This document shows positions 17,748-27,511 of a stretch of 64,000 nucleotides of DNA, one piece after another. The notes beneath the pieces were generated by a model, which saw nothing but the letters and a program-made list of their open reading frames with translations, made no database searches and was not told where the DNA came from. Made by a program: the position numbers and the translations under genes. The DNA is from Nitrospirota bacterium (lineage in GTDB: Bacteria > Nitrospirota > Thermodesulfovibrionia > Thermodesulfovibrionales > Dissulfurispiraceae): the NCBI GenBank assembly GCA_040752355.1, contig JBFMHE010000015.1, forward strand, positions 28,496 to 92,495, read 5' to 3'. Each line of letters begins with the position of its first letter. Positions within the stretch are counted from its first letter, which is position 1.

Positions 17748-17864
17748 TTACGGCGCGGCCTCCGATTCGACCCTTTCCTTGATCCTCCCCAGCCATGTTC
17801 TGAGCACCTCCCGCAGCTTCGTCTCGATCTCCTCGACCCTCTCTTCCCTCTCCCGTAACAGCAC
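17748..17864 (-). CDS. Possible 38-residue coiled-coil peptide
   Basis: A GTG-started frame begins 7 bases after the stop of the upstream stress-protein gene and encodes a highly charged heptad-like helix (LLREREERVEEIETKLREV, then LRTWLGRIKERVESEAAP). Amphipathic composition and position suggest a real small gene or the decayed end of a longer one. There is no Shine-Dalgarno and the length is marginal, so this remains tentative. Confidence 0.3.
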   Translation of the reverse strand: MLLREREERVEEIETKLREVLRTWLGRIKERVESEAAP

Positions 17865-17871
17865 GTGCAGA

Positions 17872-18303
17872 TTAAACGGGCTCTTTTACGAGGTAGACGG
17901 AGCAGGGAGCGCTCTCGATAATTTTTGCCGCCGGATTCCTCAGGATCTCGAGTCCCCGCTTGAACGGAGCGGCCATGACCAGCAGATCGTACCCGTTCTT
18001 CAGCTCCCTCAGTATCTCGTCGGGCACACGCCCCGCCACCATCTTGATCTCAGAAGCTACTCCGCGGGCCCTCTCCTTGAATTCCTGAACGGTCTTTTCG
18101 GCCAGGGCGTTTTCGTTGTCGGAAATGTAGGTGAGGAAGCCTTCCCGCGCATTGCTTCCCGAGAGCCAGTCGTGGCCGATGTACTCGGACCACGAGGCAT
18201 CGAGAACGAAGAGAGCGGTAAGGCTTGCGCCGCGTTCCTTTGCAAGCCTCACCGCTTCTTCGATGGCGTCAGGCGATGAATCGAGCGCCAGGAGAATTTT
18301 CAT
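17872..18303 (-). CDS. Universal stress protein family protein
   Basis: 143 residues with the UspA fold: MKILLALDSSPDA at the N terminus, VLDAS, and a C-terminal half with LLVMAAPFKRGLE...SAPCSVYLV. The usual nucleotide motif GxxGxxxxxxGS is degenerate here (AAPFKRGLEILRNPA), so ATP binding is doubtful. It directly abuts the lipoyl-like protein gene and closes an operon of two Usp proteins around a transporter. Confidence 0.85.
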   Translation of the reverse strand: MKILLALDSSPDAIEEAVRLAKERGASLTALFVLDASWSEYIGHDWLSGSNAREGFLTYISDNENALAEKTVQEFKERARGVASEIKMVAGRVPDEILRELKNGYDLLVMAAPFKRGLEILRNPAAKIIESAPCSVYLVKEPV

Positions 18304-18702
18304 CTAGGGGAGCTGTCCTCTCTCGGGCTCCAGGACCATGAGGACATCCTTTTTCTTCTTCACCGTGTCGCCCTCTTTTTTGGCGACCTTCACTACTTTC
18401 CCGTTGATCTTCGCCTTGATGTCCTTCTGGACTACCTTCTCCTCCGTAACCCCCTGGACCACCTTCTTCTCTTTTATTTCCATGGTGAGCAGCGTATCGC
18501 CTTTCTTCACGATGGAGTTCTCGGTGACCTTCACCGCCAGTATCTTCCCGTCCGACGGGGCTTTGAAAGGCACACTGGACACGAAGAACGCCATATAGGA
18601 AAGGACCGCGATCACCACGAGCCCCGCGGCGACGATGGAGGCCCAGTCTTCGTGCCGGTCACTCTTGAATACAGTCATTCCCTTTTTCTTTTCCTCAGCC
18701 AT
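18304..18702 (-). CDS. Membrane-anchored biotin/lipoyl-like domain protein
   Basis: 132 residues: a short charged N terminus, one membrane helix (about 24-42), then a barrel-sandwich hybrid made of two similar halves (SDGKILAVKVTENSIVKKGD and INGKVVKVAKKEGDTVKKKK). The lysine-bearing MKM or DKA motif of true biotinyl or lipoyl carriers is not obvious, so it may be an unmodified adaptor. It lies 12 bp after the YeiH-like transporter, suggesting an accessory subunit. Function unknown. Confidence 0.7.
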   Translation of the reverse strand: MAEEKKKGMTVFKSDRHEDWASIVAAGLVVIAVLSYMAFFVSSVPFKAPSDGKILAVKVTENSIVKKGDTLLTMEIKEKKVVQGVTEEKVVQKDIKAKINGKVVKVAKKEGDTVKKKKDVLMVLEPERGQLP

Positions 18703-18714
18703 ATCTCCTCCTCT

Positions 18715-19824
18715 TTAGAAATTCGCCACTTTGGGAACGAACAGCAGGATGATAATCAGCGCAAGCACGATCTTGATCAAGCCCGCCGCAACTCCTACTT
18801 TGAGCGGCCTGCCGCCGGCTGCCCGTATCTCGCGCACATCGATGTAGGCGCCGATCCCGACGAGCCCGATGCCGAATATCCAGGACATGACCTCCCGCAG
18901 GAGGTGCAGGGTCTCGGAACCCTCCTCGCCCAGGGCGCCGATGGAGGAGAGGGCGGTCATGCCGAAGAACCCCAGCACGAAGATGGGGAACTTGTCCTTC
19001 AGTATCTGCATCAGGGAAATATGTTCTGCATTCGCCTCGCCCTTCCAGAACCATGCGGTGATGAAGAAGACGACGAACGGAATGCTGATGACCCTCACCA
19101 CATTCCATATCTCTCCGTAGGCGACCGCTGTTCCGGGAGCTATGTTGGGATTGTAGGCGAGGCATGTTGCGAGGACCTGCCCGGAGTTGAGGATGCCGGT
19201 GCCGACCCAGGCGCCGAACTGGTAATCCGACATATCGAGCGCCCTGCCGACGAACGGGGCGACGAACATGCTGACGATGCCGAACCCGAGGATCGTTGCA
19301 ATGGCCATGGCGACTTCCGACGGCTTCGCTTTAACCGCAGTCGATGTCGCAATGGCAGCAGAGACGCCGCAGACGCCGCAGGCAGCGCCCATGGTGCCGA
19401 TCATCGACCGGTCCATGCCGACGAGCCTCCCGTAGAGCATCACGAAGAATATCGTGCCGAAGACGAAGGACAGGATGAGGACGATGGCGATGCCGCCCAC
19501 CTTGAAGAGGCTCTGAATGGTGTACAGCGAACCGAGCATGATAACGCCGGTCTTGATGAAGAGCCTCGTCGTCCTGAATCCTTCTTCCGCCCATCCCGGG
19601 ATCTTCCCGCCGAAGAGCACGTTCCGGTAAAAGACCCCCACGATAATGGCGAGCAGGACATAGTTGAGGCCTGCGGCCTTCGTGAGCCATCCCTTCTGAC
19701 CGAAGACTACCGCGTCCGCCATCCAGGGCTCGACATAGGTTCTCAACGCATAGAGCGTCAGGACCATCATCGCCAGGCCGGGGATTATCGCCGGCAGTTT
19801 TTGCAGTAAACTCTTATCCTCCAT
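18715..19824 (-). CDS. YeiH-family putative sulfate/anion exporter
   Basis: 369 residues with about ten membrane segments. It matches the YeiH/UPF0324 family, with conserved stretches such as GTMGAACGVCGVSAAIATSTAVKAK and the GxWVGTGILNSGQVLA region. Family members are predicted to export sulfate or related anions, but the substrate is unproven. It is embedded between two stress-protein genes and a lipoyl-like protein on one strand. Confidence 0.82.
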   Translation of the reverse strand: MEDKSLLQKLPAIIPGLAMMVLTLYALRTYVEPWMADAVVFGQKGWLTKAAGLNYVLLAIIVGVFYRNVLFGGKIPGWAEEGFRTTRLFIKTGVIMLGSLYTIQSLFKVGGIAIVLILSFVFGTIFFVMLYGRLVGMDRSMIGTMGAACGVCGVSAAIATSTAVKAKPSEVAMAIATILGFGIVSMFVAPFVGRALDMSDYQFGAWVGTGILNSGQVLATCLAYNPNIAPGTAVAYGEIWNVVRVISIPFVVFFITAWFWKGEANAEHISLMQILKDKFPIFVLGFFGMTALSSIGALGEEGSETLHLLREVMSWIFGIGLVGIGAYIDVREIRAAGGRPLKVGVAAGLIKIVLALIIILLFVPKVANF

Positions 19825-19837
19825 ATACCTTCCTCCT

Positions 19838-20254
19838 TTACTTTATGACGAGAACATGGCAAGGAGCATGCTCTACCACCTTCGATGATACGCTCCCGAG
19901 CAGAAACTTCTTTGCGCCGTGTTTCCCGTGGGCGCCCACCACGACCATATCGGCGCCGGTCTCCCTGATCGTCTCGATGATCCTTTCTGCCGGGTGGCCC
20001 TCTTTGGTCAGAATCTCGGCCTTGATCCCCCTGGCCGCGATCTCGTCGGCCACCTTCTTCATCGATCCTTTTGCATCGGAGAACAGCGACTCGGTGATGG
20101 TCTTGCATTCATTGTCTGATACCTCCATGAGGCACAGGTCCGGAACAACGGTGACGATGTTCAGCACTCCCCCGGTCTTCCCGGCAATAGTCGCTGCCTC
20201 TCGCAGCGCCTTGTTCGCCTGCTCCGATCCGTCATGTGCGACTAGAATTTTCAT
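19838..20254 (-). CDS. Universal stress protein, ATP-binding type
   Basis: The ATG at 20254 was chosen because AAAGGAGAG precedes it and family alignment begins MKILVAHDGSEQA; the longer frame upstream is non-coding. The 138-residue protein has a full UspA nucleotide motif (GAHGKHGAKKFLLGSVSSKVVEHAPCHVLVI), unlike its partner at 17872. It heads the operon Usp, YeiH-like transporter, lipoyl-like protein, Usp. Confidence 0.9.
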   Translation of the reverse strand: MKILVAHDGSEQANKALREAATIAGKTGGVLNIVTVVPDLCLMEVSDNECKTITESLFSDAKGSMKKVADEIAARGIKAEILTKEGHPAERIIETIRETGADMVVVGAHGKHGAKKFLLGSVSSKVVEHAPCHVLVIK

Positions 20255-20667
20255 CCCTCTCTCCTTTCCCTTTCTGGTCCCCTTCTGGTCCCCCTCTGGC
20301 CTTTCTCTCGCCCCCTCCAGGCTCATGAGCGCCGGTACACTGGCTGAGGGTCTGCTTTTGCCGAGCAAGTGCGGTGCCAGATAGTGAGCGGCTTGAAAGA
20401 TAAGGAGATTTGTCGGAGAGTGCTGAAAAAATGTTCCCTTGCGGGAACGTGGAAGTGTGGCACGGGTTCCCGCAAGGGAACTTAGAGCCCCTGACGAACT
20501 GAAAGAGCTTGGGGTCGGACGAGGTACAGTAGGTGAGCGGTTTTAGCAGCCTGAAGCGAAGTCATGGATGACGAAGCGAGCTGGTACCTCGGAGGTCGTA
20601 TCGACCGAGAATGAGTCGAACATACTGTGCTTCGTCCGGCTCCCTTTCCTCATTCTGTTAGACGCTC
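20255..20667. other. Gene-free stretch with hairpins
   Basis: No gene is supported. It holds two palindromic hairpins, GTTCCC-TTGC-GGGAAC (20433-20448) and GTTCCC-GCAA-GGGAAC (20466-20481). They are also inverted repeats of each other. Structured element copy B follows immediately. Confidence 0.7.
20491..20661 (+). repeat. Structured intergenic element, copy B
   Basis: The outer arms (CTGACGAACTGA at 20491 and TCATTCTGTTAG ending about 20661) and a 21-bp inner stem (20514-20534 with 20620-20640) have three wobbles and one mismatch. Core blocks GAGCGG...GCAGCC and CCTCGGA-GGTCG-TAT-CGACC-GAGAATGAG match copies A and C. The side hairpin is GTCA-TGGA-TGAC where copy A has ATCA-TGGA-TGAT, a compensated base pair. 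Confidence 0.75.
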
Positions 20668-22023
20668 TTAATCGATCCCGTACTCTTTCATCTTTTTCCA
20701 GAGGACCTTTCTGCTTATGCCAAGCCGGGCGGCTGCTTCGATCTTCTTGCCGCCCGATTCATTGAGCGCCTTGATGATCCTCTGCCGCTCGAAGCATTTG
20801 AGGCTCGCTTCGAGGGTGAGGTCCTGGGTAATGCAGGGGGTCCTGTCGGTATCGTCCGATATCTCGTCGGGGAGATGCCTGAGATCGATAACCCCATCTT
20901 TTGAAAGCACCACGGCCCGCTCGATCGCATGCTTCAGCTCGCGCACATTGCCCGGGTAGCTATAGGCGAGGAGAGCGTCGTAGGCGAACTGTGAGAGCCT
21001 CACCTCGGTCTTGTTCAGCCGCTCCTTGAAGAGCTTGAGGAAATGGTCGATGAGATAGGGGATATCCTCTTTTCTCTCCCTGAGCGGCGGCAGGGCGATC
21101 GGCACGATATTGATCCTGTAGAACAGGTCCTCTCTGAAGGCGCCTGCCGCGACGCTCTCCTTCAGGCTCTTGCGGGTGGCATAAATGCCCCGTACATCGA
21201 CCCGCACCGGCGTATTCCCTCCCAAGCGCGTTATGGTATTGTCCTCCAGCACCCGCAGCAGTTTCGGCTGGAGCGCTACCGGGATATCGCCGATCTCGTC
21301 GAAAAAGATGGTGCCGCCGCTCGCGTATTCGAATTTGCCCTTCCTCAATTCGGTGGCGCCGGTGAAGGCCCCCCGCTCGTGGCCGAAGAGCTCGGACTCG
21401 AAGAGGGTATCGGGAATGGCCGCGCAGTTGATCTTGACGAACTGCTTGGTGTTCCGCTGGCTCAGCCGATGGATGGCATTCGCCACCAGCTCCTTGCCGG
21501 TCCCGCTCTCGCCCTGAATCAGCACCGGGACATCGGTCCCGGCAACAGCGGCGATGCGGTCGAAGACGTCGCGCATCACGGGGCTTACGCCGATAATGCT
21601 CTCGAACTCCACCTTCTCCTTGAGGGTCTCCCTGAGGAAGGTGACCTCGTCCTCGAGCTTCCGGTAGCGGAAGAAGCGCTCGATGGCTATGAGGAGCTCG
21701 TCATTGGCAAAGGGCTTTCCGATATAGTCGAAAGCGCCCTCTTTCATCGCCTGGACCGCATCCTTCACCTCTGCATATCCGGTGATGATGATGACCCCGG
21801 TTTCGGGAGCGATCTCTTTCGTTCTCTTGAGAAGGGAGAATCCGTCCTTGCCGGGAAGCTTCAGGTCGGTAATGACGAGGTCGAACCGCTCTTTTTCGAG
21901 AGCGCGGAACCCCTCATCCCCCGTGGCGCAGAGCGAAACGGTATAGCCCTCGGAAGTGAGCAGGTGCTCCATGCCGAGCCGCATGATCGGCTCGTCTTCG
22001 ACGATGAGGAGCTGCTTTTTCAT
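20668..22023 (-). CDS. NtrC-family sigma-54 dependent response regulator
   Basis: 451 residues: a receiver domain (phospho-acceptor D53 in VITDLKLPG, KP pair in IGKPF), an AAA+ domain with GESGTGKE, canonical GAFTGA and GGTIFFDEIGD, and a Fis-type helix-turn-helix at the C terminus (KIEAAARLGISRKVLWKK). It overlaps the upstream kinase gene by 4 bases, so the two form a cognate two-component pair. AtoC/ZraR-like; the target is unknown. Confidence 0.93.
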   Translation of the reverse strand: MKKQLLIVEDEPIMRLGMEHLLTSEGYTVSLCATGDEGFRALEKERFDLVITDLKLPGKDGFSLLKRTKEIAPETGVIIITGYAEVKDAVQAMKEGAFDYIGKPFANDELLIAIERFFRYRKLEDEVTFLRETLKEKVEFESIIGVSPVMRDVFDRIAAVAGTDVPVLIQGESGTGKELVANAIHRLSQRNTKQFVKINCAAIPDTLFESELFGHERGAFTGATELRKGKFEYASGGTIFFDEIGDIPVALQPKLLRVLEDNTITRLGGNTPVRVDVRGIYATRKSLKESVAAGAFREDLFYRINIVPIALPPLRERKEDIPYLIDHFLKLFKERLNKTEVRLSQFAYDALLAYSYPGNVRELKHAIERAVVLSKDGVIDLRHLPDEISDDTDRTPCITQDLTLEASLKCFERQRIIKALNESGGKKIEAAARLGISRKVLWKKMKEYGID

Positions 22024-23645
22024 GGCTGGAGCGGCAAGAGCACGGTAAAGGTCGTCCCTTCAGCCGAGGTCGTCACGCTTATTTCTCCCTTATGCTGTTC
22101 TACGATAGCCTTGCTCACCGTAAGGCCGAGCCCTGTCCCTTCCCCCATTCCCTTGGTGGTAAAGAAGGGGTCGAATATTCTGGGGAGTATCTCTTCCGGA
22201 ATGCCGCTCCCCGTATCGGAGATCGCCACCGCACACGAGGCCCCGGCCCGTTGCGCCCGAATGGTCAGGGTCCCGCCTCCCTCCATCGCCTGAACAGCGT
22301 TTATGACGAGATTGAGAAAGACCTGCTCCAGCTTGCTGGCGTCCGCGGCTATGGGCGGGATGTCCGGGGAGAGCTCTCTGACCAGGACGATCCCTTTTTT
22401 GCCGATAAGGTATTCGGTAAGGCTGAGCACGGTCTCGATGATGCCGGCGATCCCGCACGGCGCAATGGACAACGGCGCATTCTTCGAGAGGTCGAGGAGG
22501 TTCTTTACGATCATCTGTATCCTGGTGAACCCTGCATTGACGATCTCGATATGCTGCCTTCTCTTCTCCTCGTCCATAGGGGTGCTGATCAGGTTGTTGA
22601 AGCAGAGCTTGATACCGCCGAGCGGATTGTTGATCTCGTGCGCAACCCCTGCCGCGAGCTGTCCCAGCGAGGCGAGCCGTTCCGTCTCGATCATCTGCTT
22701 TTCGATCTCGGCGGTCTTCTTGAGCTTTTCCTGGGCGTCCAGGAGGTGGCGTGCGAGGAGATTGAACGACGCGGTCACGTCGCCGATCTCGTCATGGCGC
22801 GAGATCGGGATATCCTTGCCGAGCGGCTCGTTCCCGTGCGCAATGCCCCTGAAAATGCGCGAGAGGTTGTGCAGGGGCTTGGATACGAGGCCCCGGAAGG
22901 TGCCGAAGAGGGCGATGAAGAGAATGCCGAGAGTCGCGATACCGAAGACAAAGGTGTCGAGCGCCACCTTCTTTACGTTGGCCAGCGCTACCGAGAGCGG
23001 GATAGCGACCGACTCTACCCCGACGATCGTATTGTCCTTCCAGCCGAACGTCCCGGTCGGACCGTACTTGGCGCGCAGCGGCTGCGGCGCATCCCCCGGC
23101 TCGCCGTGGCACTTGAGGCAGCTCTTCTCCGAGAGGATCGGCCGCACATAGACGAGATACTCCTTGCCGTCGATGGTTTCGATCCCCTGCCAGGAGGTCC
23201 TGTCCCTCCCCCCCTCGAAATAGCGCATCATCCGTACATGAAAGCGGTCGGCGCGGTTCTGGACATTGAGCGGCTTGTCCGATACTCTTTTATACACGTA
23301 CTCGGGGAGGTCCCTGGCGAAGTGCTTCATGACCTGGAGATTGACATGCGTCGTCGACATCGCCTCGAGGACGAAGGCATCTTCCGTCGTCGTCCTCGAC
23401 AGGAGATCGAACATCCTGGGACGCAGCGAGTCCTTGACATAGGTCCCCAGCGCCTTCACATGGGTCATGATGATAACGGTCTTGTCTTTTGCCTCGTTAA
23501 TGACCTGGGCTTTCAGATACGCATAGAGGATCGCGGAGAAGAAGGCACAGAAAGCGAGGAGCAGGGCGCCGATCATCAAGCTGAACCGTATCCCGAGATT
23601 GAAGCTTCTGGTTCTCATCGTCTTTCTCATTGTAACACAGAGCAT
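22020..23645 (-). CDS. Sensor histidine kinase with periplasmic heme-motif DUF3365 sensor
   Basis: 541 residues; ATG at 23645, or MRKTMRTRS at 23630. Two membrane helices (about 20-45 and 235-260) enclose a periplasmic domain of the Tll0287-like DUF3365 type with a single CLKCH heme c motif. Then come HAMP, HisKA ([13 protein letters not shown]) and HATPase_c (NLVINAVQAMEGGG, DTGSGIP, GTGLGLT). A heme-bearing sensor suggests detection of redox state, O2 or NO. It is paired with the sigma-54 regulator that follows. Confidence 0.92.
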   Translation of the reverse strand: MLCVTMRKTMRTRSFNLGIRFSLMIGALLLAFCAFFSAILYAYLKAQVINEAKDKTVIIMTHVKALGTYVKDSLRPRMFDLLSRTTTEDAFVLEAMSTTHVNLQVMKHFARDLPEYVYKRVSDKPLNVQNRADRFHVRMMRYFEGGRDRTSWQGIETIDGKEYLVYVRPILSEKSCLKCHGEPGDAPQPLRAKYGPTGTFGWKDNTIVGVESVAIPLSVALANVKKVALDTFVFGIATLGILFIALFGTFRGLVSKPLHNLSRIFRGIAHGNEPLGKDIPISRHDEIGDVTASFNLLARHLLDAQEKLKKTAEIEKQMIETERLASLGQLAAGVAHEINNPLGGIKLCFNNLISTPMDEEKRRQHIEIVNAGFTRIQMIVKNLLDLSKNAPLSIAPCGIAGIIETVLSLTEYLIGKKGIVLVRELSPDIPPIAADASKLEQVFLNLVINAVQAMEGGGTLTIRAQRAGASCAVAISDTGSGIPEEILPRIFDPFFTTKGMGEGTGLGLTVSKAIVEQHKGEISVTTSAEGTTFTVLLPLQP

Positions 23646-23712
23646 AACAGCGAGAGAACGCGTGCAGGGGGAAGAGAATAATTTATTGAATTCCCTCCGT
23701 TTGAATTGCTAA

Positions 23713-23718
23713 TATAAT
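23713..23718 (+). promoter_or_regulatory. Candidate -10 box for the DUF1015 gene
   Basis: A perfect TATAAT lies 62 bases before the ATG at 23781 in the AT-rich gap shared with the divergent kinase gene. No good -35 at standard spacing was seen. Confidence 0.3.
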
Positions 23719-23780
23719 AATTCTCCGGCGGCGCTTTAAAAGACGGAAAATACACGTACGATACGGAAACAGCGATAGTC

Positions 23781-25046
23781 ATGGCACGCATTCTTCCCTT
23801 CAAAGGACTCCTTTACAACCCGGACAAGGTATCCGGGAACGAGGTCATCGCGCCCCCTTACGACGTCATCAGCCCCGATTACAAAGAGGCGCTCTACCGG
23901 AAGAGCCCGTACAACATCGTGCGGATCGACTTCGGCAAAGAGCTGCCGGGGGATAACGAGAGCGTCAACCGGTATTCGCGCTCCCGCGACCTGCTCGCGC
24001 AGTGGGAGCAGGAAGGGGTCCTTTCGAGGGACAGCGAGCCCGCCTTTTATGCCTATGAGGCCGACTACGAGCTGAGGGGAAAACGGAAGCGCCTCAGGGG
24101 CTTTCTCGGCCTGGTGAAGCTCGAGGAGCTGGGCAAGGGCGTCTATCCCCACGAGGCTACCCATGCGAAGCCGAAGGAAGACCGGCTGAACCTGATGCGG
24201 TGGTGCCATGCCAATATCAGCCCCATTTACGCGCTGTATAACAGCCCGGAGCACGGGACCGCCGCGCTCCTCGAAGAGGCCGCTGCCGGGAGGCCGTACT
24301 TCAGCGCCGAAGACCTGGACGGCGCCGAGCACCGCCTCTACCGGATAGCCGATCCTGCGAAAATTGAGTTGATAACGAGAGAGTTGTGTGATAAACATAT
24401 ATTTATAGCCGACGGGCACCACCGTTATGAAGTGGCGCTCGAGTTCAAGCGGGAGATGGACCGCCGGGAGCAGTCCGCATCCCCCGGAGAGCGCTCAGCC
24501 GAAGCATCCCGCCCCTGGGACTATGTGCTGATGTTCCTTGCGAATATGGCGGATGAGGGAGTGAGTATCCTTCCCACGCACCGGATGGTCAAGGGAATTG
24601 CGGATAAATCCGCCGTCCTCGAAAAATTGGCCCCTGATTTCGCCGTTTCCCGGGCGCCGCTGGATGCGGATATCGCCGGGCTGCTGTCCGGAGAGAGCGG
24701 CCACGCGTTCGGGCTGTACCTGGATACGGAACAGCAGCTCTATGTCTTGAACTATAGAGAGGACCATCTGCAGGACGTCCCTCCTGCGCTGAGGGAGCTC
24801 GATGTGGTGATTCTCCACGAGCTGATCCTCAAGCGCGACCTGGGGATAACGGAGGTCGCCTTCGAAATGGATGCGAAGGAGGCGCTCCGGAGAGTGCGCA
24901 ACGGGGACTTCGACGGCGTCTTCTTTCTCAACCCTACAGGGGTCGGCGATGTGGAGCGGGTCGCCCTGTCGAACCTGAGAATGCCTCCGAAGTCTACGTA
25001 CTTCTACCCGAAACTTCTTACCGGTATGGTTATATACAGGTTTTAA
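23781..25046 (+). CDS. DUF1015 family protein
   Basis: 421 residues matching DUF1015 along the full length: the N-terminal LPFKGLLYNP...APPYDVIS, PYNIVRIDFGK, HEATHAKPKEDRLNL, and IADGHHRYEVAL. The family is related to the archaeal free serine kinase SerK, but most bacterial members have no proven activity. It lies directly upstream of gap and pgk (24 bp), hinting at a central carbon or serine role; this is inference. Confidence 0.9.
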   Translation: MARILPFKGLLYNPDKVSGNEVIAPPYDVISPDYKEALYRKSPYNIVRIDFGKELPGDNESVNRYSRSRDLLAQWEQEGVLSRDSEPAFYAYEADYELRGKRKRLRGFLGLVKLEELGKGVYPHEATHAKPKEDRLNLMRWCHANISPIYALYNSPEHGTAALLEEAAAGRPYFSAEDLDGAEHRLYRIADPAKIELITRELCDKHIFIADGHHRYEVALEFKREMDRREQSASPGERSAEASRPWDYVLMFLANMADEGVSILPTHRMVKGIADKSAVLEKLAPDFAVSRAPLDADIAGLLSGESGHAFGLYLDTEQQLYVLNYREDHLQDVPPALRELDVVILHELILKRDLGITEVAFEMDAKEALRRVRNGDFDGVFFLNPTGVGDVERVALSNLRMPPKSTYFYPKLLTGMVIYRF

Positions 25047-26075
<1,029 letters not shown>

Positions 26076-26077
26076 GC

Positions 26078-27310
26078 ATGGCGAGGAGAAACGGCATTCC
26101 TGCGGGGATAAAGGATATCCTCGGCAAGCTCACGATAGAGGATGTCGCTATCAAAGGCAAGCGGGTGTTCATAAGGGCGGACTTCAATGTGCCCCTCGAC
26201 AACAACATGGTGATCACCGATGACAGCAGGATCCGCTCGACCCTCCCGACGATCAACTACGCTATCGACGAGGGCGCGAAGGTGATCCTCGCCTCGCACC
26301 TCGGCAGGCCGAAGGGAAAGGTGGAGCCCCGGTTCAGCCTTGCCCCGGTAGCCAAGAGGCTCCAGAGGCTCCTGAACAAAGAGGTGGTCTTCGCCCCTGA
26401 CTGTGTAGGCCCCCAGGTCGAGCACCTCGTCGCGAAGATGAAGGAGGGAGATGTCCTCCTGCTCGAGAATCTCCGCTTCCATCCCGAAGAGGAGAAGAAC
26501 GAAGAGTCCTTTGCAAAGGCCCTCGCCAAGCTCGCCGATGTGTATGTCAACGACGCTTTTGGCGCAGCGCACCGGGCGCACGCCTCTACGGCGGGCATCA
26601 CCGCGTTCCTCCAGCCCGCCACGGCGGGATTCCTCATGAAGAAGGAGATCGAATATCTCAAAGGGGTCGTCGAAAATCCGATACGCCCCTTTGTCGCGAT
26701 CCTGGGCGGCGCGAAGGTGTCGGGCAAGATCGGCGTGCTCGAGAACCTCGCGAGCAAGGTCGACAAGGTTATTGTCGGCGGCGGCATGGCCTATACCTTC
26801 ATCAAGGCGATGGGCTACGAGATCGGCGACTCCCTGGTCGAGCCCGACATGTTCGATCTCGCCAAGAGTATCATCGAGAATTTGAGAAAAAATAACGTGA
26901 AATTCTACCTGCCGGTCGACAGCGTTATCGCCCAGAACATCGAGGCAGGGGCCGAGACCAAGATAGTGACGACGCAAGAGATCCCCCTTGGCTGGCGGGC
27001 CCTCGACATCGGTCCTGCATCGGTCAAGCTCTTTTCCGAGGCCCTCCAGGACGCCAAGACCATTATCTGGAACGGACCGATGGGCGTATTCGAGATCGAC
27101 GCCTTCTCGCGCGGGACGTATGCCATCGCCCACTCGGTGGCCGATGCGTACGCGCTCACGATCGTCGGCGGGGGCGACACCGACTATGCGGTGCACAAGG
27201 CAGGGGTCAGTGACGCCATCACCTTCATCTCCACGGGCGGCGGCGCCTCGCTCCAGCTTTTGGAAGGCAAGGACCTCCCCGGCATTTCGGCATTGACGGA
27301 TAAAAAGTAA
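26078..27310 (+). CDS. pgk: Phosphoglycerate kinase
   Basis: About 410 residues. Family motifs are RVFIRADFNVPLD, ILASHLGRPKG, LLENLRFHPEEEKN, DAFGAAHRAHAST, FVAILGGAKVSGKIG and the nucleotide site GGGDTDYA. The N terminus has about 15 extra residues (MARRNGIPAGIKDIL) before the usual start. The frame is open further upstream into gap, but ATG 26078, 2 bp after the gap stop, is the sensible start. A strong terminator follows. Confidence 0.97.
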   Translation: MARRNGIPAGIKDILGKLTIEDVAIKGKRVFIRADFNVPLDNNMVITDDSRIRSTLPTINYAIDEGAKVILASHLGRPKGKVEPRFSLAPVAKRLQRLLNKEVVFAPDCVGPQVEHLVAKMKEGDVLLLENLRFHPEEEKNEESFAKALAKLADVYVNDAFGAAHRAHASTAGITAFLQPATAGFLMKKEIEYLKGVVENPIRPFVAILGGAKVSGKIGVLENLASKVDKVIVGGGMAYTFIKAMGYEIGDSLVEPDMFDLAKSIIENLRKNNVKFYLPVDSVIAQNIEAGAETKIVTTQEIPLGWRALDIGPASVKLFSEALQDAKTIIWNGPMGVFEIDAFSRGTYAIAHSVADAYALTIVGGGDTDYAVHKAGVSDAITFISTGGGASLQLLEGKDLPGISALTDKK

Positions 27311-27330
27311 CAAGGAAACGTAGCAGGTAA

Positions 27331-27378
27331 AACCGGGGGGCTGCCGAAGATGCTCGGCAGCCCCCCGGTTCTGTTTTA
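27331..27378 (+). terminator. Rho-independent terminator after pgk
   Basis: A 17-bp perfect GC-rich stem (27331-27347 with 27354-27370) and a 6-base loop are followed by CTGTTTTA. It ends the DUF1015-gap-pgk transcript. Confidence 0.92.
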
Positions 27379-27511
27379 TGGAAAGGAACAGGAGATCGCG
27401 CTCCTGGGTAGTCTGTTGATAACGGCAACCCTCCGCAGCGCTCTGCGCCGCGGCGCCTTGCCATCCGCGCTCGTCGTGCTGGCGACGGGCTCTTTCCTTA
27501 TTCGGTGTTCC

